A stretch of DNA of 35,828 bases from contig JBEKSR010000039.1 in the NCBI GenBank assembly GCA_049516835.1, forward strand, positions 1 through 35,828, written 5' to 3'. The stretch is from Fen-178 sp049516835. Lineage in GTDB: Bacteria > Acidobacteriota > Terriglobia > Bryobacterales > Bryobacteraceae. Each line of letters starts with the position of its first letter. Positions within the stretch are counted from its first letter, which is position 1. Shown here in pieces: positions 1 to 6,731 of this stretch. The notes beneath the pieces were generated by a model. The model ran no database searches, was not told where the DNA came from, and saw only the letters and a list, made by a program, of their open reading frames with translations. A program made the position numbers and the translations under genes.

Positions 1-59
1 ACGCCACTCGATATACACCGCCGGAATAGCGCAAAAGCGTCTTCGCATGTCTGGTCCAT
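1..59 (-). CDS. N-terminus of an unidentified protein, runs off the left edge
   Basis: Reading leftward from an ATG at 59, an open frame begins MDQTCEDAFALFRRCISSG and leaves the window after 19 codons. The amphipathic start resembles the N-termini of acidobacterial sigma-70-family proteins, but 19 residues cannot establish this and the function is left open. A perfect dyad at 69-88 lies 10 nt upstream, where an operator or promoter would be expected. No convincing Shine-Dalgarno sequence precedes the ATG. It is transcribed in the same direction as the UPF0173 gene that ends at 138. Confidence 0.35.
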   Translation of the reverse strand, partial: MDQTCEDAFALFRRCISSG

Positions 60-68
60 ACAACTGAA

Positions 69-88
69 ACATAAATCAGGATTTATGT
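69..88. promoter_or_regulatory. Perfect 9-bp-arm palindrome, possible operator
   Basis: ACATAAATC and GATTTATGT flank a 2-bp centre, giving an exact AT-rich inverted repeat in a GC-rich neighbourhood. It lies just upstream of the minus-strand ATG at 59 and downstream of the UPF0173 stop at 138. The size and position suit a dimeric repressor site. There is no T-run, so a terminator is less likely. The assignment is inference. Confidence 0.4.
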
Positions 89-116
89 CTTGGCCAGAAA
101 TTATTTAAGTGGCATT

Positions 117-137
117 GGGCGGTTCCGCCTGCCGCCC
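117..137. repeat. Short GGCGG/CCGCC palindrome abutting a stop codon
   Basis: GGCGG and CCGCC arms separated by two bases, followed by a further GCCGCCC, directly adjoin the TAA stop (140-138) of the UPF0173 gene. The same core (AGGCGG/CCGCCT) occurs in the palindromes inserted in the MutS-like gene at 23157-23261, so this is probably a degenerate copy of one dispersed element. Confidence 0.45.
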
Positions 138-830
138 TTACCACTCCACCGTTTCCCCAGGCTCCAGCGCCCAAACCTCCGTTTCCAGGTCGGTCACCAG
201 CTCGCCCAACTGCTCCGGCCGCCCCGTGAGCGCCGGGAACGTGCCGAAGTGCATCGGGATAACCTTGCGCGCGCGCAGCAGCTTGCATGCCACCGCGGCC
301 TCGCGCGGGCTCATGGTGAACAGGTCGCCGATAGGCAGAATCGCCAGCTCCGGATGGTAGAGCTGTTCGATCAGGTGCATGTCCGAAAACACGTTGGTAT
401 CGCCGGCGAAATACATCGCCCGGCCATCCGCGAAGCGCAGCACGTAACCCGCCGCCTCGCCCCCGTAAATGATCTTGCCGTCATCCAGAATCCCGCAGCT
501 ATGCACCGCATGAGTCATGGTCACCGTGACCTCGCCCACTTTCTGCGAGCCGCCCTTGTTCATCGGGCGGATGTTGGCCACGCCCTTTGACTGGAGCCAG
601 TTGCAGGTCTCGAAAATAGCCACCACTTCCGGCGAAAAACGATGCGCCAGCGGTATGGCGTCGTGTATGTGGTCGAAGTGGCCGTGCGTGATGCAAATCG
701 TATCCACGCGCTCGATCTGGTACCCCTTAGGGTATGCCGGGTTGCCGTCGGTCCACGGATCCATCAGGATGACTTGCCCCGAGGAGAGCCGGAATAGAAA
801 TGTGCCATGTCCAAGCCAGGTGATTTCCAT
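138..830 (-). CDS. UPF0173-type metal-dependent hydrolase (MBL fold)
   Basis: A 230-residue cytoplasmic protein of the metallo-beta-lactamase fold, at the usual length for UPF0173. The canonical metal site THGHFDHIHD is at residues 48-57, and downstream are MTHAVHS, AGDTNVFSDM and IPMHFGTFP, which supply the remaining His/Asp ligands. The substrate of these hydrolases is generally unknown. An in-frame ATG lies 13 codons upstream, but I chose the one at 830 because family members start with M-(K/E)-I-T-W-L-G-H. A CATAAT hexamer with an extended TG sits 7 nt before this ATG, which predicts a leaderless transcript. It is divergent from the aldolase gene, with a 56-bp intergenic region. The stop is TAA, followed directly by a short palindrome. 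Confidence 0.88.
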   Translation of the reverse strand: MEITWLGHGTFLFRLSSGQVILMDPWTDGNPAYPKGYQIERVDTICITHGHFDHIHDAIPLAHRFSPEVVAIFETCNWLQSKGVANIRPMNKGGSQKVGEVTVTMTHAVHSCGILDDGKIIYGGEAAGYVLRFADGRAMYFAGDTNVFSDMHLIEQLYHPELAILPIGDLFTMSPREAAVACKLLRARKVIPMHFGTFPALTGRPEQLGELVTDLETEVWALEPGETVEW

Positions 831-837
831 ACCTGCG

Positions 838-847
838 ATTATGCCAC
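838..847 (-). promoter_or_regulatory. Extended -10 promoter element for the UPF0173 gene
   Basis: On the minus strand TGGCATAAT (5 of 6 matches to TATAAT, with the extended TG) ends 7 nt before the ATG at 830. With normal -10 to start-site spacing, transcription would begin at or next to the start codon. No good -35 is seen. Confidence 0.4.
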
Positions 848-886
848 GCGCGTTATATTCGAGTATCAACCAAGGAGGTACCCCAG

Positions 887-1663
887 ATGCGCGTCAATCG
901 TACCCGTGATCTGCTCGCCAAGGGCGAGACGGTCCTCGGCTGCGCCATACAAAGTTACCGGTCCCCGGAAATCGCCCGCACCTTCGCCGCCGCCGGCTTC
1001 GATTACGTGTTCCTCGACATGGAGCACGGTTCCTTCAATCTCGAGACCGTGCAAGACATGATCGCCGCCGCCAACGCAGCCGGCATTACTCCCATCGTCC
1101 GCGTCGCTGAGCTTCTCTATTCGTTGGTCGCCAGGCTTCTCGATTCCGGCGCGCAGGGCATCATTCTGCCGCGCGTCGAGGACCCCAGGCTCCTCGAAGA
1201 GGCCCTGAGCTGGCTGCGATTCCCGCCCCAGGGCAAGCGCGGCTTCGGCGTGAACGCCACCATGATCGATTACGAAGCCCGCAGCTTCGCCGAGATCATC
1301 GAGCATCAGAACCGCAACACTCTGGCCGTGGTGCAGTTCGAAACCACTACCGCCATCGAGCGCGCCGACGAGTTGCTCTCCGTCAAGAGCATGGATATCG
1401 CCATGGTTGGCCCCGCCGACCTTTCGATTTCGCTTGGCATCCCCGGCCAGATGGACAACCCGCTGCTGATCTCGACCGTGGAGCGCTTGATCGAGAAATG
1501 CAACCGGCACGGCGTGGTTCCCGGCATTCAGACGCGCAGCGTGGCCATGTCCAAGGCGTGGATCGAGCGCGGCATGCGCTTCGTGGGCGCCGGAGCCGAG
1601 CACGGCCTCCTGCTCGAGAAGGCCCGCGAAGCCGTCTCCCTACTCCGCGCCCGGCGCGCGTAG
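887..1663 (+). CDS. HpcH/HpaI-family aldolase (2-dehydro-3-deoxyglucarate / 4-hydroxy-2-oxo-acid aldolase type)
   Basis: A 258-residue class II aldolase of the HpcH/HpaI TIM-barrel family. The family catalyses reversible metal-dependent retro-aldol cleavage of 2-keto-3-deoxy acids to pyruvate or a relative plus an aldehyde. Visible marks are FDYVFLDMEHGSF near residues 38-50, GIILPRVED, QFETTTAIE (metal-binding Glu) and MVGPADLSISLG, in the family order. A strong ribosome site AAGGAGGT at 872-879 fixes the ATG at 887. The exact substrate cannot be read from sequence. The gene stands alone, divergent from the UPF0173 hydrolase. Its TAG stop is formed by the first bases of a palindromic repeat (1663 onward), so the natural C-terminus may have been altered. 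Confidence 0.9.
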   Translation: MRVNRTRDLLAKGETVLGCAIQSYRSPEIARTFAAAGFDYVFLDMEHGSFNLETVQDMIAAANAAGITPIVRVAELLYSLVARLLDSGAQGIILPRVEDPRLLEEALSWLRFPPQGKRGFGVNATMIDYEARSFAEIIEHQNRNTLAVVQFETTTAIERADELLSVKSMDIAMVGPADLSISLGIPGQMDNPLLISTVERLIEKCNRHGVVPGIQTRSVAMSKAWIERGMRFVGAGAEHGLLLEKAREAVSLLRARRA

Positions 1664-1790
1664 GGGCCAGACACCCGCGAGGGGCCAGACACCCGCGTCC
1701 CAAGGCGCGTTTTTTGCGCCGCGCGGACGCTGGTGTCTGGCCCCGAATTTGCGCCCCGAATTTGCCCGGGTCCCGAATCTGCACCCGCGC
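1663..1790. repeat. Family-1 palindromic repeat, copy A (with partial duplications)
   Basis: The 70-bp core at 1681-1750 has 20-bp arms opening GGGGCCAGACACCCGC and closing GGTGTCTGGCCCC (one mismatch between arms), with an inner GGCGC/GCGCC stem around a T-run. An extra 18-bp copy of the left arm precedes it (1663-1680). A 13-bp tail unit CCCCGAATTTGCG is repeated at 1741-1753 and 1754-1766, with a degenerate third copy near 1772-1784. Nearly identical cores occur at 7526-7595 and 12250-12319. The first G is the last base of the aldolase stop codon. Confidence 0.92.
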
Positions 1791-1858
1791 TAACCCCCTA
1801 CCCCTTGGTATAGAATATCAATGGCTTCACCATATCACCCTCGAAGGAGACTATCGCC

Positions 1859-2380
1859 GTGAACCGATCTGTCGTGATGATTTTCGCTGCTGCCCTCGCC
1901 GGCGGCTGCGCGCTCCAGGCCCAGACCAATCCGCTGATCGCGGAGTCCAAGCGGGCCTATACCGCCATCAAGACCAACCTCACCAAGGCCGCCGACAAAA
2001 TGTCGGACGAGAATTACAGTTTCAAAGCGTCGCCCGACATTCGCACGTTCGGCGCGCTCATCGCCCACATCGCCGATTCTCAAATGCGCATGTGCGCCCA
2101 GGTCAAGGGCGAGCAGAAGCAGGCCGACGCCGCATCCAAGACCGCCAAGGCCGACCTGGTGGCCGCCCTCAAGGCGTCGTTCGATGAATGCGATGCCGCC
2201 TGGGACAGCATCACCGACGCCAATGCCGGGGAGATGCTGGGGGGCCGTGCCCCGCGTTCCAAGCTGGGCACACTGATCTACGCCACCACCCACGACAACG
2301 AGGAGTACGGCTACCTGGCGGTCTACATGCGCCTCAAGGGTGTGGTGCCGCCGTCCAGCGAACCTCGCCCGCCGATGTAA
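1859..2380 (+). CDS. Secreted DinB-family (four-helix, metal-binding) protein
   Basis: A 173-residue protein starting at GTG, preceded by GAAGGAGA about 9 nt upstream, with a -10-like TAGAAT at 1811-1816. Residues 1-21 form a signal peptide ending near LQAQT. The mature part is a helical bundle of DinB type: residues 60-75 (FGALIAHIADSQMRMC) and a C-terminal THDNEEYGYLAVYMRLKG supply the conserved histidines of such metal sites. DinB-superfamily proteins include thiol S-transferases, but the substrate here is unknown. Export is typical of acidobacterial members. It converges on the minus-strand MBL gene, with 15 bp between stops containing a short CCGCC/GGCGG hairpin. The last dozen residues are proline-rich and may be unstructured. 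Confidence 0.8.
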   Translation: MNRSVVMIFAAALAGGCALQAQTNPLIAESKRAYTAIKTNLTKAADKMSDENYSFKASPDIRTFGALIAHIADSQMRMCAQVKGEQKQADAASKTAKADLVAALKASFDECDAAWDSITDANAGEMLGGRAPRSKLGTLIYATTHDNEEYGYLAVYMRLKGVVPPSSEPRPPM

Positions 2381-2395
2381 CCGCCGGGCGGCTCC

Positions 2396-3106
2396 TTACT
2401 TCGCGTACCAGTCGCGCAGACGCACTTCGATGCCCGTGCCCTCCAGGGCTTTGGCAAACGCATGGGTGTCCGACCCGCGGTAGTGGTACGGGTAAACGAT
2501 GGCCGGATGAAATGCGCGCACCGCTTCAGCGGCGGCTTCGGGCGTCATGGTGTACGGCAGGTTCATGCACACGAACGCCACGTCGATGTTGCGTAGCGCC
2601 TTCATCTCGGGAATCCCCTCGGTGTCGCCCGAGAAGTAAAAGCGCTTGCCGCCGTAAGTCAGAATGTACCCGTTCCCGCGGCCCTTTTCGTGGTAGATCT
2701 GTCCATCCGCGGCGGGCTTCAGGTTGTACATGGGGATGGCTTCCACCTGGAAGCTGCCCACCGTTTTTGTCTCGCCGTTGGAGATCACCGTGCAGCCCCT
2801 GACCTTCTCGGCGACCGCCTTGGGCGCCAGAATCACGGTGGAGGGCTTTCTCAGTTTATCGACCAGTGCCGGGTCCATGTGGTCGCCGTGGATATCGGTA
2901 ATCAGGATAGTATCGGCCTGCGGCAGCCCGTCGTAGCTGCCCGATGCCGGGTCCACGTACAGCACCTTGCCTCCAGCCTGGACCATGAGGCTGGCGTGCT
3001 GGATCGGCGTCAGCCGAAGCGCTCCGGCGGAAGTGGAGAATTCTTCGGCCGCGCCCGCGAACAGAGCCGTGGCCGCCACTACAAGAACCGTACATGATCG
3101 TTTCAT
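2396..3106 (-). CDS. Exported MBL-fold metallo-hydrolase with Asp in the first metal-ligand position
   Basis: A 236-residue protein with a signal peptide at residues 1-20 (MKRSCTVLVVAATALFAGAA). The MBL fold is shown by LYVDPASG, ILITDIHGDHMDP (residues 68-79), YFSGDTEG and YPYHYRGSD. The usual HxHxDH begins here with Asp71 instead of His, giving D-x-H-x-D-H. That variant is seen in relatives of UPF0173, so activity is plausible but the metal preference may differ. The longer frame upstream encodes Arg/Gly-rich residues without family character, so the ATG at 3106, which gives a good signal peptide, was chosen. A TACAAT hexamer lies 7 nt before the ATG. It is downstream of the broken toxin gene and separated from it by a strong hairpin at 3133-3153. 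Confidence 0.82.
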   Translation of the reverse strand: MKRSCTVLVVAATALFAGAAEEFSTSAGALRLTPIQHASLMVQAGGKVLYVDPASGSYDGLPQADTILITDIHGDHMDPALVDKLRKPSTVILAPKAVAEKVRGCTVISNGETKTVGSFQVEAIPMYNLKPAADGQIYHEKGRGNGYILTYGGKRFYFSGDTEGIPEMKALRNIDVAFVCMNLPYTMTPEAAAEAVRAFHPAIVYPYHYRGSDTHAFAKALEGTGIEVRLRDWYAK

Positions 3107-3113
3107 AGAAGCG

Positions 3114-3119
3114 ATTGTA
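3114..3119 (-). promoter_or_regulatory. -10-like TACAAT 7 nt before the MBL gene start
   Basis: TACAAT on the minus strand matches TATAAT at 5 of 6 positions and is separated from the ATG at 3106 by 7 nt, which predicts a leaderless mRNA. No clear -35 is visible. The repeat hairpin at 3133-3153 lies just upstream and could insulate this gene from toxin-antitoxin transcription. Confidence 0.35.
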
Positions 3120-3132
3120 CCGTGGAACCGTG

Positions 3133-3155
3133 GGGCAGGTCCCCGACCTGCCCTA
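3133..3155. repeat. Family-3 palindrome overlapping the toxin stop codon
   Basis: Perfect 9-bp arms GGGCAGGTC / GACCTGCCC surround a CCC loop. On the minus strand the element reads TAGGGCAGG, and its leading TAG is the stop codon of the PIN-domain frame (3155-3153). The hairpin may also end transcription of the toxin-antitoxin unit, although no U-tract follows. Confidence 0.6.
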
Positions 3156-3584
3156 CAACGACCCCATCCAGTGGACCGGATACCGTGCCGCCAGCGCATT
3201 CGCCAGCCGTTCATCGGCCGTTATCAGCGGCGCATTGGAAACGATCGCCAGCGCGACATACATTGCATCGTAGACGGTGCGGCCGGAAGCCGCCGAGATC
3301 GCGAAGGCGTCTTTCAACAAGGGCAGAGAAGCAGCCGTGGGAATTCTTCTGTCTTCCAGGGCCTGAATGGCCTCCTCGGCCGACTCTCGCGACATACGCC
3401 CCTGACGCACGGCTTTCCAAAGTATGTTGCCAAACTCCGGCCAAAACAGGTCCGGCGCCAACAGCCGCAGCCGTCCTTCGGTGTAACTCTAGAGCATTCT
3501 TAGCGCCTCGGCCGTGAAAGCTTCGCCCGAAGCCGGCAGAAACCACTTGGCGGCCACGCTGGCGTCGATGACGCAGGCGGTCAC
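3153..3584 (-). pseudogene. PIN-domain ribonuclease toxin (VapC/FitB-like) interrupted by an amber codon
   Basis: Starting at GTG 3584 (overlapping the antitoxin stop as GTGA), the frame reads VTACVIDASVAAKWFLP, a canonical PIN N-terminus with the first catalytic Asp. Codon 32 is TAG (3491-3489), and the same frame then continues with APDLFWPEFGNILWK (conserved Glu), TVYDAMYVALA (Asp) and LITADERLANAL (Asp). All acidic active-site residues are therefore present and only one codon is broken. The context ...ALRML-stop-SYTEGRL suggests a former Glu (GAG to TAG) or Gln codon. A TTG at 3461 could initiate a fragment but would lack the first catalytic Asp. The toxin is probably inactive unless the amber codon is read through or is a sequencing error. 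Confidence 0.82.
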
Positions 3585-3832
3585 CGGCCGCGGTCCTCTC
3601 GCTGCATGACCTCCGAGCTTGGGAAGGGGCCCTGAGCGCGCGGCCGCCGCGCGCGTATCCGCCGCGCTTGATTCAAAAGTTCTCTGCGGCTGGCCAACTC
3701 CTTCGCCGTTGGAACGCTTTCCTCCAACAGCGCGAGCACTTCCGCCGAAATGGATTTCCTGCGTTCACGGGCGCGCATCCGCAGGGCTTCGTACAAGTCG
3801 GGCGGGACGTTCTCGACGTACAACGTTGGCAT
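3581..3832 (-). CDS. FitA-like ribbon-helix-helix antitoxin
   Basis: An 83-residue protein. Residues 1-40 (MPTLYVENVPPDLYEALRMR, then SISAEVLALLEES) match the FitA-like/Arc-type ribbon-helix-helix: a DNA-binding beta strand followed by two helices. The basic C-terminal tail would wrap the PIN toxin and block its active site. It is the first gene of a two-gene unit and its stop overlaps the toxin start, the usual arrangement for translational coupling. Such antitoxins repress their own promoter as dimers, and an inverted repeat suited to this lies at 3842-3856, just upstream. The frame is intact although the toxin is broken. Confidence 0.87.
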   Translation of the reverse strand: MPTLYVENVPPDLYEALRMRARERRKSISAEVLALLEESVPTAKELASRRELLNQARRIRARRPRAQGPFPSSEVMQREDRGR

Positions 3833-3841
3833 AGAACACCT

Positions 3842-3870
3842 CTAGAAATAGTCTAGCAGTGTCCTAGGAC
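3842..3870 (-). promoter_or_regulatory. Probable autoregulatory operator/promoter of the antitoxin-toxin unit
   Basis: CTAGA and TCTAG arms separated by AATAG (3842-3856) lie 9 bp upstream of the antitoxin ATG. A second perfect palindrome, GTCCTAGGAC, is at 3861-3870. Ribbon-helix-helix antitoxins bind short inverted repeats over their own promoter, so these are the best operator candidates. A TAGACT sequence within the first dyad on the minus strand could be the -10. Confidence 0.5.
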
Positions 3871-4048
3871 TGTGCGGCGAAAAGCGCCGGCGGCAAGACC
3901 ACCAGCGCTACACCGCCGCCGAATCGTCAACTCCGTGAACATTTTGTCGCAAAATCACACACTACACCGTGACAATTCGGCGCCACGCCCGTCCAATCTT
4001 ACAGGCAGGTGGTATGGGAGCCGATAAAACGTTAGACTAACCTGGTTT

Positions 4049-4660
4049 ATGGCTCAGGATGCAGCCGGAGCGATAGGCGCCCGATTGGGTCCCCCGATCG
4101 ATTCGCTCATTCGGGCGGCCCAGCGCGGAGACCAGGACGCCTTCGAGCAACTGGTCCGCACTCACGACCAAAGTGTGCTCCGCCTCGCCATGAACCTGCT
4201 GCGGTCGCCGGAAGATGCGCGGGATGTCTACCAGGAAGCGTTCCTCCGGGTCTACCGGAACCTCGATTCGTTCCGGTTCGACTGCAGCTTTCATACCTGG
4301 CTGTACCGCATCGTGACCAACATCTGCCTGGACCAACTGCGCAAGCGGAAGGTTCGGAAAGAGGAGTCCGCGGTGGTGGAAACGTCGGATGGGCCGGTTA
4401 ACCGGCTGGAAGTTTTTGAAGAGGAAGCCGCGCATGCCAATCCGGAACGCACCTGCTGGAACCGGGAGTTGAAACAGCGCATTGAGAATGCGCTCCAGGA
4501 CCTCACCCCGCGCGAGCGCATGGTTTTTGAACTCCGGCACTACCAGGGATTGCGGTTGCGAAACATCGGTGAAATGCTGGGCACCACCGAAGAGGCCGCC
4601 AAGAACTGCCTCTTTCGGGCCACCCAGAAAATGCGCGCGGTATTGGGAGATTGCTTATGA
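4049..4660 (+). CDS. ECF-type RNA polymerase sigma factor
   Basis: A 203-residue sigma-70-family protein of ECF size. Region 2 (about residues 20-95) has DQDAFEQLVRTHDQ, DVYQEAFLRVYRNLDSF and FHTWLYRIVTNICLDQLRKR (core binding and -10 recognition). Region 4 (about residues 145-200) has LTPRERMVFELRHYQGL and IGEMLGTTEEAAKNCLFRA, the -35-binding helix-turn-helix. There is a longer than usual acidic linker between the two regions. Its TGA stop overlaps the next ATG (ATGA), and the next gene encodes a zinc-finger membrane protein. This is the standard sigma/anti-sigma pair in which the sigma factor is held at the membrane until a signal arrives. No clear Shine-Dalgarno is seen before the ATG. Confidence 0.93.
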   Translation: MAQDAAGAIGARLGPPIDSLIRAAQRGDQDAFEQLVRTHDQSVLRLAMNLLRSPEDARDVYQEAFLRVYRNLDSFRFDCSFHTWLYRIVTNICLDQLRKRKVRKEESAVVETSDGPVNRLEVFEEEAAHANPERTCWNRELKQRIENALQDLTPRERMVFELRHYQGLRLRNIGEMLGTTEEAAKNCLFRATQKMRAVLGDCL

Positions 4661-5580
4661 CTTGCGATTCGGTTGCCAAGTTGATTCCCCTCTATTTCTA
4701 CGGCGAGTTGATGCCGGAAGAGCAACATCGCCTGGAAGAGCACCTGCACGGGTGCGCCGGTTGCACGCGCGAAATGGAGCGGCAGCGGGCCGTGGCGGCG
4801 GCGCTCGACGCGCGCCAGGCGGCGGTTCCGCCCATGCTGCTCGAGTCCTGCCGCGCCGATCTGCTGGCCGCCATCCAGGGCGGCGCGCCAAGCTTCCGGA
4901 AACCGGCCAAAGGCCCCTGGACGCTGTTTCTGGAAGCCCTGGCAGCGACCCTGTCGGGGTTCCACCGTTACCGCACGCCCGTGGGCGCGGTGGCGCTGGT
5001 GGCCGTGGGCTTCTTCGCCGCCCGGTTCACCGGCGCCGGCTTGCCGGCGTCTTCGCTTTCGCCCGCCGGCGAAGTCTTCTCCACGGTCCGTTCTGTGCAG
5101 CCCGACAACTCTGGCCGCGTGCAAATTGCCTTCGATGAAACGCGCCGCCGCGTGCTCTCAGGCCCCACCGGCGATCGCGACATCCAGAGGCTGCTGCTGG
5201 CCGCCGCGCGCGAAGACAATCCCGCCGTGCGCGTGGAATCCGTCGACCTCCTCAGGAGCCGCGCGGACTCCGGCGAAGTGCGCGATGCCTTGCTCAATGC
5301 CGTGGCGCGCGACTCCAACGCGGGCGTGCGCCTGAAGGCTCTGGATGGTTTGAAGCCGCTGGCGGGCGATCCCCGGGTTCGCAAGACCCTCGCCCAGGTG
5401 CTCCTGGCCGACGACAACCCCGCCGTCCGCATGCAGGTGGTGGACCTGCTGGTGTTGCACCACGACGATTCCATGGTTGGAGTTCTCCAGAACTTGGTGC
5501 AGAAGGAAGACAACAACTATGTGCGCCTCAAGTGCGAGAAGGCGCTGAAGGATATGAATGCGTCGATCGGGACTTTTTAG
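4657..5580 (+). CDS. Zinc-finger transmembrane anti-sigma factor with C-terminal HEAT repeats
   Basis: A 307-residue protein. An N-terminal zf-HC2 module (residues 1-40) has Cys3 and H29-xxx-C33-xx-C36, the zinc-binding signature of ECF anti-sigma factors. Residues 108-124 (VGAVALVAVGFFAARFT) form one membrane segment. After a linker, residues 170-300 hold about four HEAT-like helical repeats (DNPAVRVESVDLLR, SNAGVRLKALDGL, DNPAVRMQVVDLL, NNYVRLKCEKAL). The likely role is to bind and inhibit the upstream sigma factor, with the HEAT solenoid on the far side of the membrane as a sensor or scaffold (inference). Its start overlaps the sigma stop and its end overlaps the next gene by 23 nt. An alternative start two codons upstream is less likely. 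Confidence 0.85.
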   Translation: MTCDSVAKLIPLYFYGELMPEEQHRLEEHLHGCAGCTREMERQRAVAAALDARQAAVPPMLLESCRADLLAAIQGGAPSFRKPAKGPWTLFLEALAATLSGFHRYRTPVGAVALVAVGFFAARFTGAGLPASSLSPAGEVFSTVRSVQPDNSGRVQIAFDETRRRVLSGPTGDRDIQRLLLAAAREDNPAVRVESVDLLRSRADSGEVRDALLNAVARDSNAGVRLKALDGLKPLAGDPRVRKTLAQVLLADDNPAVRMQVVDLLVLHHDDSMVGVLQNLVQKEDNNYVRLKCEKALKDMNASIGTF

Positions 5581-6721
5581 CGCTCCCCTTGCTCTCGCGT
5601 TGCTGCCCCTGCTTGCGTTCGTGAGCGCCGCGTTCGCGCAGCAGGAACTCACGCGCCAAGGCGATCTTTGGGTGCGCACTTTCTCCGGCGCCGCCCCCGC
5701 GGCGCCCCGCCTGCGCGTCAACGCGCACGGGCCGGTGACGCTCGAAGGCGGCGTTTCACTCAACGTGTCCTATCAGGTGAAGGTCAGCGTGAAGACCCGC
5801 ACCGCCGCCGAGGCGCTCCGCGTCCTCGAGCGATATACCGTGCGATTATCTCCGCGGGGCGATTGGCTGGTATTGACCGCGCCAGGGGGCCCCTTCCTGA
5901 CCGCTGTTTCCGTGAAAGCCCCGCGCCTGGCCGCCGCCGTCGTCTCCACCTCCGATGGCGCGGTGGATGTGCGTGGCGTCGATGGCGCCCTGGTTGTGGA
6001 TACCGGCGGCGGTGAGTTGTTTGTGGACCGCGTTCGCGGCGATTGCAGGCTCTTTACCCGAGGAGGCGACGTTCGCGTCGGGCAGGTGGATGGATCGCTC
6101 GAGTGCGCCTCTGGCGCCGGTCGCATCACGGTGGGGACGGTCCGCGGAGAAGCCGTCCTCGCCACCGAGGGTGGCGACATCGTGGCCACCGAAGTGGGAG
6201 GGCCGGTGCGCGCCCAAACCCGCGGCGGAGGCATCCACATTCTCAAGGCGGGGGGCGCCGTGACAGCCACCACCGGTGGAGGCCACATCATGGTCGACAC
6301 CGCCAACGGAATCGTGATTGCCCACAACATGGCGGGGCCCGTCGAAGTGGGCGCCGCCGCTGGTGTCGAGTGCGAATCCGGCGCCGGCGGCGTTCAGATC
6401 GGCAATATCCTCGGCAGCATGCAGATTTCTACCATGATGGGCAGCATCCTGGCCGATCTCGTGGGCGGCAAGCCGGCCGATTCCTTCCTGGCCTCCGGCG
6501 ATGGTGACATTACCGTGCTCATCCCGTCTAACGTGGGTGTGACCATCCGGGCCGAAAGCGAGATGGCCGATACCCTCCGCCGGATCGTCTCCGAATTCCC
6601 TGGAATCCCCGTGCGGAGACAGGGGGCGCAGATTGTAGCGGAGGGGCCGGTTAACGGCGGAGGACCGTTGTTGAGAATCTCCGCCACACAAGGGACGATA
6701 TTCATCAAACGTCAGCGATAG
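5558..6721 (+). CDS. Exported DUF4097-like beta-helix protein (putative adhesin family)
   Basis: A 387-residue protein with an N-terminal signal peptide (about residues 5-27, ending SAAFAQQ). The body is a long run of short strand/turn repeats rich in G, V and D (SDGAVDVRGVDGAL, GGELFVDRVRGD, GGDIVATEVGG, TGGGHIMVDTANG). This is the right-handed beta-helix pattern of DUF4097/putative adhesin proteins, which often sit beside sigma/anti-sigma pairs. It has no catalytic motif and could be a ligand or signal partner for the HEAT anti-sigma ectodomain (inference). Its start lies inside the end of the HEAT gene (23-nt overlap in another frame) and the PDZ gene follows after 10 nt, so all four genes form one operon. 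Confidence 0.82.
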   Translation: MRRSGLFSAPLALALLPLLAFVSAAFAQQELTRQGDLWVRTFSGAAPAAPRLRVNAHGPVTLEGGVSLNVSYQVKVSVKTRTAAEALRVLERYTVRLSPRGDWLVLTAPGGPFLTAVSVKAPRLAAAVVSTSDGAVDVRGVDGALVVDTGGGELFVDRVRGDCRLFTRGGDVRVGQVDGSLECASGAGRITVGTVRGEAVLATEGGDIVATEVGGPVRAQTRGGGIHILKAGGAVTATTGGGHIMVDTANGIVIAHNMAGPVEVGAAAGVECESGAGGVQIGNILGSMQISTMMGSILADLVGGKPADSFLASGDGDITVLIPSNVGVTIRAESEMADTLRRIVSEFPGIPVRRQGAQIVAEGPVNGGGPLLRISATQGTIFIKRQR

Positions 6722-6731
6722 GAGTTTCTTT

